IMG/VR virus record: IMGVR_UViG_3300038825_000946
Span: 1-33,757 of that record
DNA: 33,757 nucleotides
Reading direction: 5' to 3' (one strand)
From: a virus
Position numbers and translations under genes: made by a program. Shown here in pieces: positions 7,201-13,664 of this stretch (positions are counted from its first letter, which is position 1; each line of letters begins with the position of its first letter). The notes beneath the pieces are model-generated. The model was given only the letters and a program-made list of their open reading frames with translations. It had not been told where the DNA came from and did no database searches.

Positions 7201-7535
7201 CAAAAAAATTTGATAAGTCAGCATTTAAAAATGCTATAAAAGTTTTAGTAACACCTTGGGAAAAAGGTTTTACCTGTGGAATTGTTATGGATAACACAAC
7301 AAAAATGACCACAGAAGAATATGAATTATGTTCTACAATAGCAAGAGGCATGATAAAGATGGCAACTACAGACCCTCATTCTACGTTTCTATGGGGACTC
7401 CGTGGTTTTGCCGATGACAAGAAAAACAATGACAAAGATCTTAGTATTAACTCTATAGCAGAGTTTGATGACGAAGATAATGTTATTGATTTTCTTGAAT
7501 TTTTAAAACTGAAACGTGATAAGGAGTTAAATTAA
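7197..7535 (+). CDS. Conserved-looking hypothetical protein
   Basis: This 112-residue protein has a lysine-rich start, a central GFTCGIVMDNTTKMTTEEYELC segment and an acidic stretch near the end (EFDDEDNVIDFLEFL). It may be a small helical regulatory or adaptor protein. No motif gives a function. It is coupled at both ends (ATGA upstream, TAATG downstream), placing it firmly in the operon between the nuclease and the phosphoesterase. Confidence 0.65.
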   Translation: MTKKFDKSAFKNAIKVLVTPWEKGFTCGIVMDNTTKMTTEEYELCSTIARGMIKMATTDPHSTFLWGLRGFADDKKNNDKDLSINSIAEFDDEDNVIDFLEFLKLKRDKELN

Positions 7536-8278
7536 TGGCAACACATGTTGTAATAGGTGACCCTCATTGCACACCTAAAGCAAGCAATGAAAGATTTCTG
7601 TGGGCAGGTAGGTTAGCCGCAGATGTACGTGCTACACATATTATCTGTATGGGTGATTTTTGTAGTATGGATTCTTTATCTTCGTATGATAAAAAGAAAA
7701 AATCATTTGAAGGTAGAAGATATCAAAAAGATATGGAGCATTCACATGAAGCATTATCTTTGTTTAATAAAGGTTTAGGTAAATTTAAAGGTAAGAAGAT
7801 TATGCTACATGGTAATCACGAGGATAGAATAGATAGGTTTGTAGAAGAAAACCCTGAACTAGATGGCACTTTAAAAATTAGTGATCTTAAATTTAAACAG
7901 TATGGTTGGCAAGAGATACCTTATAAGAAATTTAAAGTTGTTAATGGTGTACACTATGCTCATCATTTTCCATCAGGTATAATGGGTAGTGCTATATCAG
8001 GAGAAAATATAGCAAGAAGTCTCTTGACAAAACACAAAGTATCTGCTACAGTAGGCCATAGTCATTTGTTAGATTATGCTACATCTACTTTACCTAATGG
8101 TAAAAAGTTACATGCTTTATCTGCTGGATGTTATTTAAATCACAAAGAACATTTTGCTAGAGATACTCAGCATATGTGGTGGAGTGGTATTGTAGTTAAA
8201 AGAGAAGTTACTAATGGTTCTTATAACATTGAAACTATTGACTATAATGCAATAAGGAGAGAATATGGTAGACGATAA
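7535..8278 (+). CDS. Calcineurin-like metallophosphoesterase
   Basis: This 247-residue protein has the full metallophosphoesterase signature in order: GDPHC (Asp9, His11), MGDFCS (Asp41), HGNHED (Asn94, His95), VHYAHH (His140/His143) and GHSH (174-177). Such enzymes use two metal ions to hydrolyse phosphomonoesters or phosphodiesters. In phages they are linked to nucleic acid or nucleotide turnover. The exact substrate cannot be read from the sequence. It follows the nuclease block and overlaps the DUF3310 gene by 14 bases, consistent with a role in nucleotide salvage or end processing. Confidence 0.88.
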   Translation: MATHVVIGDPHCTPKASNERFLWAGRLAADVRATHIICMGDFCSMDSLSSYDKKKKSFEGRRYQKDMEHSHEALSLFNKGLGKFKGKKIMLHGNHEDRIDRFVEENPELDGTLKISDLKFKQYGWQEIPYKKFKVVNGVHYAHHFPSGIMGSAISGENIARSLLTKHKVSATVGHSHLLDYATSTLPNGKKLHALSAGCYLNHKEHFARDTQHMWWSGIVVKREVTNGSYNIETIDYNAIRREYGRR

Positions 8279-8483
8279 AGTTAATTCACCTGCACACTAC
8301 AAGTATGGTAAAAAAGAAACTATAGATGTTATACGAGATTGTATGACAGATGATGAATACCATGGGTACTTGAAGGGCAACGTTTTAAAATACGTTGCTA
8401 GATATAAATTTAAGGGAGAGCCTTTACAAGATTTAGAAAAAGCTCAATGGTATTTAAGTAGATTAATAAAGGAGGTTGAATGA
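8265..8483 (+). CDS. DUF3310 family protein
   Basis: This 72-residue protein has the family hallmarks: NSPAHYKYGKKETIDVI near the start, GNVLKYVARYKFKGE in the middle, and DLEKAQWYLSRLI at the end. DUF3310 proteins are widespread in phages and are often annotated loosely as nucleotide kinase-like; the biochemical function is not settled. The start lies inside the phosphoesterase gene, with AAGGAGAG just upstream. The stop overlaps the next start by four bases. Confidence 0.85.
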   Translation: MVDDKVNSPAHYKYGKKETIDVIRDCMTDDEYHGYLKGNVLKYVARYKFKGEPLQDLEKAQWYLSRLIKEVE

Positions 8484-8632
8484 CACACGGTGAGAAGATG
8501 TCTTTGTATGGTAAAATTATAGCACTACAAGAAGTTATGATACATACACAGAATGAAATAAATAAATTAAATAAACAACTACAGGAGGCAGACAATGGGA
8601 GCAATAAAGCAAGCGTTAATAGAAGTAGATGA
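8480..8632 (+). CDS. Small coiled-coil hypothetical protein
   Basis: A 50-residue ORF with a strong ribosome site (GGAGG, 8471-8475) and an ATGA overlap with DUF3310. The middle forms a likely amphipathic helix (HTQNEINKLNKQLQEA). Its last 13 codons overlap the following gene in another frame. It may be a small helical adaptor; no family is recognised. Confidence 0.5.
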   Translation: MTHGEKMSLYGKIIALQEVMIHTQNEINKLNKQLQEADNGSNKASVNRSR

Positions 8633-8786
8633 TATGGTTTGTAACTGTTTAAATACAGGTAGAACTTTGAATCAGACTATAAGAGATTTAAGAATAGAGT
8701 TTAATAAAAGAGGTAGGGATAATCCTTATTTATTAGATGAAGATTTAATAGAAGATAAGTACTATGCTTTTAGAGGTGCAGAATGA
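8595..8786 (+). CDS. Small hypothetical protein
   Basis: A 63-residue protein with ACAGGAGG shortly before its ATG. It contains two cysteines (MVCNC) and charged helices (TIRDLRIEFNKRGRDN), ending in an acidic and aromatic stretch. No domain is recognised. It is coupled to the next gene by a four-base overlap. Confidence 0.6.
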   Translation: MGAIKQALIEVDDMVCNCLNTGRTLNQTIRDLRIEFNKRGRDNPYLLDEDLIEDKYYAFRGAE

Positions 8787-9004
8787 TTAGAACACAATTG
8801 ATAAAAGCATTAGCTAGAAAGTATGAAGCTGATATTGCTAGTGCTAGAGCAACTGCTTTAATATATTTAGAAAATTCTGCAGGTATTGGTGAACATCCAC
8901 AACATATAGAAGAACTAGATAAATTGATAACTAAAATAGCAAACGCAGAAGAAAATATTAAAATGCTAGGTAAGCATTTTGATTACGATGAAATACCATT
9001 TTAA
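8783..9004 (+). CDS. Small helical hypothetical protein
   Basis: This 73-residue protein is predicted to be largely helical, with two long amphipathic stretches (IKALARKYEADIASARATA and EELDKLITKIANAEENIK), suggesting a small helical bundle or dimer. No family is recognised. It starts in an ATGA overlap with the upstream gene, and the spacing to the next gene is 13 bases. Confidence 0.6.
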   Translation: MIRTQLIKALARKYEADIASARATALIYLENSAGIGEHPQHIEELDKLITKIANAEENIKMLGKHFDYDEIPF

Positions 9005-9017
9005 CATAGGAGGATAG

Positions 9018-9209
9018 ATGGAGAAAGAAAAACAACAACAGAAAGCACAGCCTACCCCAAGAATCTATAATATAAATTCTGAACAATTAATGGAAATTAT
9101 GAGATACTTAATGACAAGACCTTATGGAGAAGTGGTAAAACTTATGAATCTTTTATCTACACTGACTCCAAAAACTGTTGGAGACCAGCAAGATGTCAGA
9201 AAAAAATAA
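9018..9209 (+). CDS. Small hypothetical protein
   Basis: A 63-residue protein with TAGGAGG just upstream. The N-terminus is Lys/Gln-rich and probably disordered. The rest forms helices (SEQLMEIMRYLMTRPYGEV) of a type seen in small phage oligomerising proteins. Its last codons overlap the following gene. No function can be assigned. Confidence 0.6.
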   Translation: MEKEKQQQKAQPTPRIYNINSEQLMEIMRYLMTRPYGEVVKLMNLLSTLTPKTVGDQQDVRKK

Positions 9210-9429
9210 TCTAGATAGATACACAGGTATCTTATTTGAGTTGAAAATAGGGTTAAATAAAGACAATGCAATCGTAATTGATTATGGTGGAAAGCCTGTA
9301 GCTAAAGTAAGAGATGCACTTAAAGGTTATCCTTATCATGGTAATCTGTGTGCTGCTGTAATTAATCATGCTAACGCTGTAGGAAGGAAATTACAAGATG
9401 ACATCAAGCAACTTATACAAAAAGTTTAG
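9193..9429 (+). CDS. Small hypothetical protein
   Basis: A 78-residue product. I chose the ATG at 9193, which has GGAG nine bases upstream, over the upstream in-frame TTG at 9178. The body (FELKIGLNKDNAIVIDYGGK) is compatible with a small beta-sheet domain followed by a helix with paired lysines. No family is recognised. It overlaps the upstream gene by 17 bases and the next one by 32. Confidence 0.6.
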   Translation: MSEKNNLDRYTGILFELKIGLNKDNAIVIDYGGKPVAKVRDALKGYPYHGNLCAAVINHANAVGRKLQDDIKQLIQKV

Positions 9430-9565
9430 ATATTACTTTTGGCACAATCCTATCATGGATAAATTTGAGAGGTGGGCCAGTTCATTGAGTACTTGGTTTT
9501 GGCAGAAACGATGGGGTGATAGAGACCTTTATCGTTCTGTCCAAAAAAAAAGACCACCTGACTAA
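9398..9565 (+). CDS. Tryptophan-rich basic mini-protein at the end of the early operon
   Basis: This 55-residue ORF begins inside the previous gene, with AGGAAGGA (9381-9388) well placed. It is unusually rich in Trp, Phe, Tyr and Arg (FRYYFWHNPIMDKFERWASS, then TWFWQKRWGDRDLYR). It looks like a membrane-surface or nucleic-acid-binding peptide, although this is inference. The last codons (QKKRPPD) lie over the A-tract and hairpin that end the opposite-strand transcript, so one DNA stretch serves as coding end and as terminator. Confidence 0.6.
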   Translation: MTSSNLYKKFRYYFWHNPIMDKFERWASSLSTWFWQKRWGDRDLYRSVQKKRPPD

Positions 9566-9581
9566 AAAGTCAAGCGGTCTT
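9543..9581 (-). terminator. Rho-independent terminator of the late (minus) operon
   Basis: On the minus strand an imperfect hairpin, with outer stem AAGACC/GGTCTT (9550-9555 with 9576-9581) and inner stem TGACT/AGTCA, is followed by an unbroken run of T (A9543-9551 on the plus strand). This is a strong intrinsic terminator layout. It ends the leftward transcript just past the last late gene (stop at 9627). Confidence 0.85.
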
Positions 9582-9593
9582 CGTGTTGCCTGC

Positions 9594-9628
9594 AAGGGAA
9601 GTCTATTAATTTAGGCTTCCCTTTTTTT
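9594..9628 (+). terminator. Rho-independent terminator of the early (plus) operon
   Basis: AAGGGAAG (9594-9601) pairs with CTTCCCTT (9616-9623), and the 3' arm runs into seven T (9622-9628). It ends the rightward early transcript. The T-tract also contains the TAA stop of the converging late gene, read from the other strand (9627-9629). Confidence 0.85.
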
Positions 9629-12083
9629 ATGCAAAAAGTCTATTTGATTGCCCCTGTAATTTTGACATTTTCTTGGGCTTGCTTAATATTTCTTTTTGCA
9701 ATTCTTTTGGTAGAGGCATTTTATAAATAACTTCATTTCTTGCAGTGTCCTCTATCTCTTCATTAATTAATACAGCATCATAATCATTTATGTATTTAGA
9801 ACTTTCATTATCTACAACTACTCCTTTTAATGCTACATCTCTTAATCCTTCATCTGCAAATCCTTCTGCTCCTGATTTAGCGTAGTTAGATAATTTAACT
9901 TGTACAGCAGGTAAACCTAAATAAATTTCTTTACTACTACCAATTGTCCAAACTAAATATTCTGATTCAGGACCGTAAGATCCAACTTTTTTTTCTACAG
10001 AATCTCTAAGTAATTCTTGAGTTTCTGACATTGGCTGGGGATCTTCATAACTTTTCATTATATTAACTTGGTTTTGTAAATATTCTATTATACTTCTTTG
10101 TTTTATTATTTCAGGTCTTAATACTTTTGGATCATTGTATTTAGGAACACCTAAAAATATATTAAAGTAGTCTGGAAGTTCCCTTTGTGCAGGACCAGTT
10201 CTTAATTTAGCTAATAACTCTTTAGCACTTAGTTTTGTTAATACAGCATTTGCATTAGTTTCTGCATATTGATATTGTTTATTTAATTCTTGAAACTGTG
10301 TGCTCTTTAAATTTATTTCTTCTATTTCTACACCATATTTTTTTGCAAGTTTATCAAATTTTTTTCTAACAATATTATCATAAAAATATTTCATGCCTTC
10401 CATTTCTTCTGAACCCATTCCTTGATATCTATTAGTTTGGATATTACCATTTGTAAATGCAATACTATCAGCACCCTCGTCTATAGCTTTTTTAATTGCA
10501 GTATCAATACTAAGATCAACCCATTTTTCTGTTTTAACTATAGGTAAATTTGGTACAGGTTTATAAACATTTTTTATATATTGTTTAGTTCTTTCTTCTA
10601 CACTTTGTTTTGTTGAAAAATCTCTTGTTCTTTTACCTCTAATAAGTACGCTTTGATTTCCATATAATTTTAAATCAAGACTACCACCTCTTGAATTATG
10701 ATAAGGATTATTATAATTTTGTTTAGCAACACTATGTAAATAGTTACCTTTAAAAAATATATGGGAATATTCAGGACCTATAGGCATTTCTCTATCTATA
10801 GTAACTCCTTCTCCTTTAGGTGCTGGTTTAACTACATCACTCTCATCTAACCTTACATACATATTGTCTTGTTTAAAACGTGCTACTTTTGTTCCACGAT
10901 TTTCTTCTATGGTATAATCAATGTTTTTATTTGCTAAAAAATTTATAACTTCGTTATCACCAGTTAAGATTTCATAATCACTTACAAAACCTTTTTCTCT
11001 CTGATCTTGTAGATAATCAGATTGTATCTCATCTATTATAAAAGTATTATTTAACTTTATTATTGCTTCTTGTTCTTCTTTTGAAAATGATGTGTCCTTA
11101 ACTGATAGGGACAACCTTTTTAGCATCTCAGGATCTGCATACCCCTTTTGACCTCTAACGTGTGCTATTGTATCAGCACTAATCACTGGATTAAAGTGAG
11201 TGCCTGGTGGAAAATATTTCTCTTCACCAGGTGGTCTGTCAAATTTTATTAATAAAATACTTCTATTTTCTAAAGCCCCAGGCAAACTAAAACTTTCAAA
11301 AGTTTCATAATGACTTGGGCCACCTTTGTCTCCTCTTAAACTTAAACCTTGAGGTATCTCCTCAGCTCTTATAGTAGATGATATATCTCTTTTAGCTAAT
11401 GCTTTTTTAAATTTTGTTATATCAACTTTATCACCTTTATAACTATCTATTAAATTATCAACACCAAGATAAATAGTTTCAGCTTCTGTTGCTTTTAAAT
11501 TTTTTATATAATTTTTTAGTTGTTCTTTACTGGCTATGGGTTGTTTAAAATCATCCATACCTTTTATTACTTTAGAGTAGTACTCAGGTTGTTCTCCCTT
11601 TAAAGATTTTGCAGTTTGTACTTCTACATCTGTTAGAGAACCTGTTTCAGCTTTATCTTTTGTAAGAATAAAATCTTCTTTCTTAGGTGTATCAGCAACT
11701 GGCGTAGTTAAAGTTGTATCTATTTTTTTTGGTTCAGGTGTAATTAAAGTTGTATCTTGTTTTTCGCCAATAGGTGTTTCTAATTTTGTATCTATTTTTT
11801 CAGCCTCAGGTGTAATTAATGGTGGCGGTGGGGGTAATGTTTCTTTTGGCTCACCACCTATAACTAAACCTTCAGGTGATTCTGCAACACTTTGTGTTAT
11901 AGATGGATCTATATTATCATCCATAACTCTATTAAGAACCACACCACCTGTTACAGCAGTTAATGCTTCTTTGCCATGATCTTTTATAAATTTTTTAGTT
12001 CCTTGTTTTACAAGTTCTCTTTGTAAATAAGGTAATGCAAATCGACCAGCTGTTGTTAATATAGGTATTACTGGTAAAGGCAT
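9627..12083 (-). CDS. Large polyvalent-like protein, putative ejected or internal virion protein
   Basis: This 818-residue protein starts with a hydrophobic and basic N-terminus, followed by a proline run (PPPPP near 84) and four 12-residue repeats (89-136). The centre carries motifs I know from phage and plasmid polyvalent proteins: an E-I-Q-S-D motif (DEIQSDYLQDQREKG, about 351-365), then AIDEGADSIAFTNGNIQ and RYQGM (about 525-550), then GMKYFYDNIVRKKFDKLAKK. In such proteins these resemble the 'EIQSD', 'WTTGEQQ..RY' and 'G..FYD..LP..L.K' blocks. These domains are thought to be delivered with phage DNA. It is the last gene of the late operon, next to a glucosaminidase. The enzymatic activity, if any, is unknown. 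Confidence 0.6.
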   Translation of the reverse strand: MPLPVIPILTTAGRFALPYLQRELVKQGTKKFIKDHGKEALTAVTGGVVLNRVMDDNIDPSITQSVAESPEGLVIGGEPKETLPPPPPLITPEAEKIDTKLETPIGEKQDTTLITPEPKKIDTTLTTPVADTPKKEDFILTKDKAETGSLTDVEVQTAKSLKGEQPEYYSKVIKGMDDFKQPIASKEQLKNYIKNLKATEAETIYLGVDNLIDSYKGDKVDITKFKKALAKRDISSTIRAEEIPQGLSLRGDKGGPSHYETFESFSLPGALENRSILLIKFDRPPGEEKYFPPGTHFNPVISADTIAHVRGQKGYADPEMLKRLSLSVKDTSFSKEEQEAIIKLNNTFIIDEIQSDYLQDQREKGFVSDYEILTGDNEVINFLANKNIDYTIEENRGTKVARFKQDNMYVRLDESDVVKPAPKGEGVTIDREMPIGPEYSHIFFKGNYLHSVAKQNYNNPYHNSRGGSLDLKLYGNQSVLIRGKRTRDFSTKQSVEERTKQYIKNVYKPVPNLPIVKTEKWVDLSIDTAIKKAIDEGADSIAFTNGNIQTNRYQGMGSEEMEGMKYFYDNIVRKKFDKLAKKYGVEIEEINLKSTQFQELNKQYQYAETNANAVLTKLSAKELLAKLRTGPAQRELPDYFNIFLGVPKYNDPKVLRPEIIKQRSIIEYLQNQVNIMKSYEDPQPMSETQELLRDSVEKKVGSYGPESEYLVWTIGSSKEIYLGLPAVQVKLSNYAKSGAEGFADEGLRDVALKGVVVDNESSKYINDYDAVLINEEIEDTARNEVIYKMPLPKELQKEILSKPKKMSKLQGQSNRLFA
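11676..11819 (-). repeat. Four 12-residue coding repeats in the polyvalent-like protein
   Basis: Residues 89-136 form four consecutive units of 12 residues with the pattern L-x-T-P-x-x-x-K-x-D-T-T: LITPEAEKIDTK, LETPIGEKQDTT, LITPEPKKIDTT and a more diverged LTTPVADTPKKE. This proline/threonine linker probably separates the N-terminal segment from the globular part. The number of units may vary between related phages. Confidence 0.8.
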
Positions 12084-12084
12084 A

Positions 12085-12609
12085 TTACATTACAGGTATT
12101 TTTAATTTTTTCATTTGATCTCCTAAACTTTCTTCACCTCTAAACATTTTATTAGTTTGCTCCACAGGTGATATTCTTTTTTGATAAGAGTTGTATAGTA
12201 AATCATAATAATTTTCATTAGTTGAGTAATTATTTAATGCTTTAAACTGGTCTTCTATCGGTAGATCTTTTTCAATAGCCATTCTAAAATCTTTATAGTA
12301 ACTTCCAGACTTCATTAAATTTAAAAAATCTCTAACATTATCTTCTATGCTTTCATATTTTTTTAGTTTAACACCACTAGGTGTAGCAACAAATGGTTCA
12401 TTACCTATTGCATGTCTACCCATATAATTATTAGCAGATTTTGCAGTAGGTGCATTTGGAAAATCTCCGTAGCCACTTTCAATAGAAGCTACAGTTGTTA
12501 TAAGTGCAGGATTTACTTTTCTCTCAAAAGAATTTTCATCATACTCCTGTTGTACTTTGACAACAGTGTCATAAAATGTTTTTGGAAATGTTTCTGCTGC
12601 TTGTGCCAT
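12085..12609 (-). CDS. Bax-like glucosaminidase (peptidoglycan hydrolase)
   Basis: This protein would cut peptidoglycan, either for lysis or for local wall opening during DNA entry. The motif ALITTVASIESGYGDFPN, then ANNYMGR, matches the glucosaminidase/Bax family, with the catalytic-type glutamate in IESGYG. A following DNVRDFLNLMKSGSYY segment is typical of the family's C-terminal half. I chose the ATG at 12609 (174 residues) because AGGAA lies seven bases upstream. An alternative ATG at 12678 adds 23 residues that look like a signal peptide ending in AQA-A, but it overlaps the upstream gene by 50 bases and lacks a ribosome site. Confidence 0.75.
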   Translation of the reverse strand: MAQAAETFPKTFYDTVVKVQQEYDENSFERKVNPALITTVASIESGYGDFPNAPTAKSANNYMGRHAIGNEPFVATPSGVKLKKYESIEDNVRDFLNLMKSGSYYKDFRMAIEKDLPIEDQFKALNNYSTNENYYDLLYNSYQKRISPVEQTNKMFRGEESLGDQMKKLKIPVM

Positions 12610-12628
12610 TATGTTTCCTAATAATAAA

Positions 12629-12880
12629 CTAACAATTCCAAGCACGAAGTGCTTTATTAATTCTTGAATTTGGATCATTAGCTGTTTTTTTTGAAGTGAG
12701 CTTTTTTTTCATTCCCTTCATACGGGCACAGAAACTAGCTCTTCTTTTATTTCCTACTTTTTTACTAGGTGCTTTTAAATTACCTCCAGTAGCTTTGTTA
12801 TAACTAGCTCTACCTTTAGCATTTAATCCACCTGAGGGGTTTTTTCCTTCTTTACGTTGCCATGCAGGTGTCTTAGCCAT
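12629..12880 (-). CDS. Lysine-rich small protein, DUF6321-like
   Basis: This 83-residue, very basic protein contains the conserved blocks TPAWQRKEGKNPSGGLNAKG, NLKAPSKK and RASFCARMKGMKKKL, ending in SRINKALRAWNC. From memory this is the DUF6321 family, common in marine and other phages. Its function is unknown; the charge suggests DNA or RNA binding. It is the last of six consecutive tiny basic genes, linked to the previous one by TAATG. Confidence 0.75.
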   Translation of the reverse strand: MAKTPAWQRKEGKNPSGGLNAKGRASYNKATGGNLKAPSKKVGNKRRASFCARMKGMKKKLTSKKTANDPNSRINKALRAWNC

Positions 12881-13023
12881 TACTTCTTCTTACCTTTTTT
12901 CATTCTTAACATAGCAAAGTCTTTCTTAGTTAATTTACCATCTTTGTCCATGTCTAGTTTTTTTCTTTTACCTACAACTTTTTTACCTTTCATAGGTTTC
13001 TTTTTCATTTTACCGTACATCAT
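12880..13023 (-). CDS. EF-hand mini-protein, lysine-rich
   Basis: This 47-residue ORF is linked by TAATG at both ends. Residues 24-35 form a textbook EF-hand loop, DMDKDGKLTKKD. Acidic ligands are at loop positions 1, 3 and 5, Gly is at 6, Leu at 8 and Asp at 12; FAML follows as the start of the exit helix. The rest is almost all Lys, Met and Gly. It would bind calcium, directly usable in sea water, and may be a virion or DNA-associated factor. A single loop normally pairs with another, so a dimer is likely; this is inference. Confidence 0.7.
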   Translation of the reverse strand: MMYGKMKKKPMKGKKVVGKRKKLDMDKDGKLTKKDFAMLRMKKGKKK

Positions 13024-13271
13024 TAGCTATACCTCCTGTATTTCGCTGTTTTTTTTGCAATATTTTTCGGTTGCTTCACAAACTGTTTTCCCTTCTTTGT
13101 TCCTTTTCGTTTTGCTCTTGTCGTTGCCGCATACTCCGCAGACGACATTGCTTTGATAGCTTTCTCGGGCAAGTATCTTTCCCCAGTCTCCGAAGACTTC
13201 TTGCCAGATTTGGTTCTCCATTTCTGTTTTCCCCATGCTTTTAAACTCCTTTGACTCTTTGTTAGTGCCAT
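13023..13271 (-). CDS. Lysine-rich small phage protein, DUF5872-like
   Basis: This 82-residue basic protein contains SLKAWGKQKWRTKSGKKSS, GERYLPEKAIKAMSSAEYAA and GKQFVKQPKNIAKKT. I associate it with the DUF5872 family of small phage proteins, from memory and not certain. The function is unknown. Its codons (TCG, GCG, CCC, ACG, GGC) are clearly more GC-rich than those of neighbouring genes, suggesting later acquisition or strong constraint. A second frame within it is discussed among the findings. Coupled by TAATG at both ends. Confidence 0.75.
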   Translation of the reverse strand: MALTKSQRSLKAWGKQKWRTKSGKKSSETGERYLPEKAIKAMSSAEYAATTRAKRKGTKKGKQFVKQPKNIAKKTAKYRRYS

Positions 13272-13558
13272 TATTTTTTTCTCCCTTTTCTTATCGCTTC
13301 TTTACCTTTCTTAAATATGCCTGCCACCTTTGTCTTACCCATAACTTTGGCTCTTTGCTCGCCAACTGTAAGAATTTGGATTTTTCTTGCGAAGGGTTTG
13401 TTGATTCGTTTAACTTTTGCCACAGTATTACGGGCATCCGTAGGAGTTGAAAACTTAATACCGACAGTATCTTTAGGATTCTCATCTGTATACAACCTCC
13501 TACCTGAACCTTTTGGCTTTTTACCAGTTCCTACTTTAGGATCTCTTTTTTTTGCCAT
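13271..13558 (-). CDS. Lysine-rich small phage protein
   Basis: This 95-residue protein is basic at both ends (AKKRDPKVGTGKKPKGSGRR and KKGKEAIRKGRKK). The central block, KDTVGIKFSTPTDARNTV then INKPFARKIQILTVGEQRA, looks like a small folded beta-alpha domain. I have the impression of close homologues in many ocean phages, without known function. A histone-like or packaging-related role would fit the charge. The codon use is again more GC-rich than surrounding genes. Confidence 0.7.
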   Translation of the reverse strand: MAKKRDPKVGTGKKPKGSGRRLYTDENPKDTVGIKFSTPTDARNTVAKVKRINKPFARKIQILTVGEQRAKVMGKTKVAGIFKKGKEAIRKGRKK

Positions 13559-13664
13559 AAGATTTCATTTCTTTAATATGTTTTTTAATAATATTAGATT
13601 GTTTTTTATGTAGCTTAGATGCTTTACCTAAAGCCTTAGCTACTTTATTTAATTTTTTAACCAT
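13536..13664 (-). CDS. Lysine-rich mini-protein (42 residues)
   Basis: This ORF starts in a TAATG overlap with the preceding gene and overlaps the next gene start by 23 bases. The product is a single likely amphipathic helix, KLNKVAKALGKASKLHKKQ, followed by IIKKHIKEMK. It resembles a nucleic-acid-binding or membrane-active cationic helix. No family is recognised. It belongs to the run of tiny basic genes at 12629-13846. Confidence 0.55.
   Translation of the reverse strand: MVKKLNKVAKALGKASKLHKKQSNIIKKHIKEMKSYGKKKRS

Noticed and set aside
12857-13156. Plus-strand ORF of 99 codons, hydrophobic
   Set aside because: The hydrophobic Phe/Leu/Ser composition comes from reading lysine codons of the EF-hand and basic genes in antisense.
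13291-13485. Minus-strand alternative frame of 64 codons inside the 95-residue gene
   Set aside because: No ribosome site was seen and the composition lacks any motif; unlike the 13027-13236 frame nothing supports it.
13317-13613. Plus-strand ORF of 98 codons
   Set aside because: It is antisense to the basic 95-residue gene; there is no ribosome site and the minus-strand gene is coupled with its neighbours.
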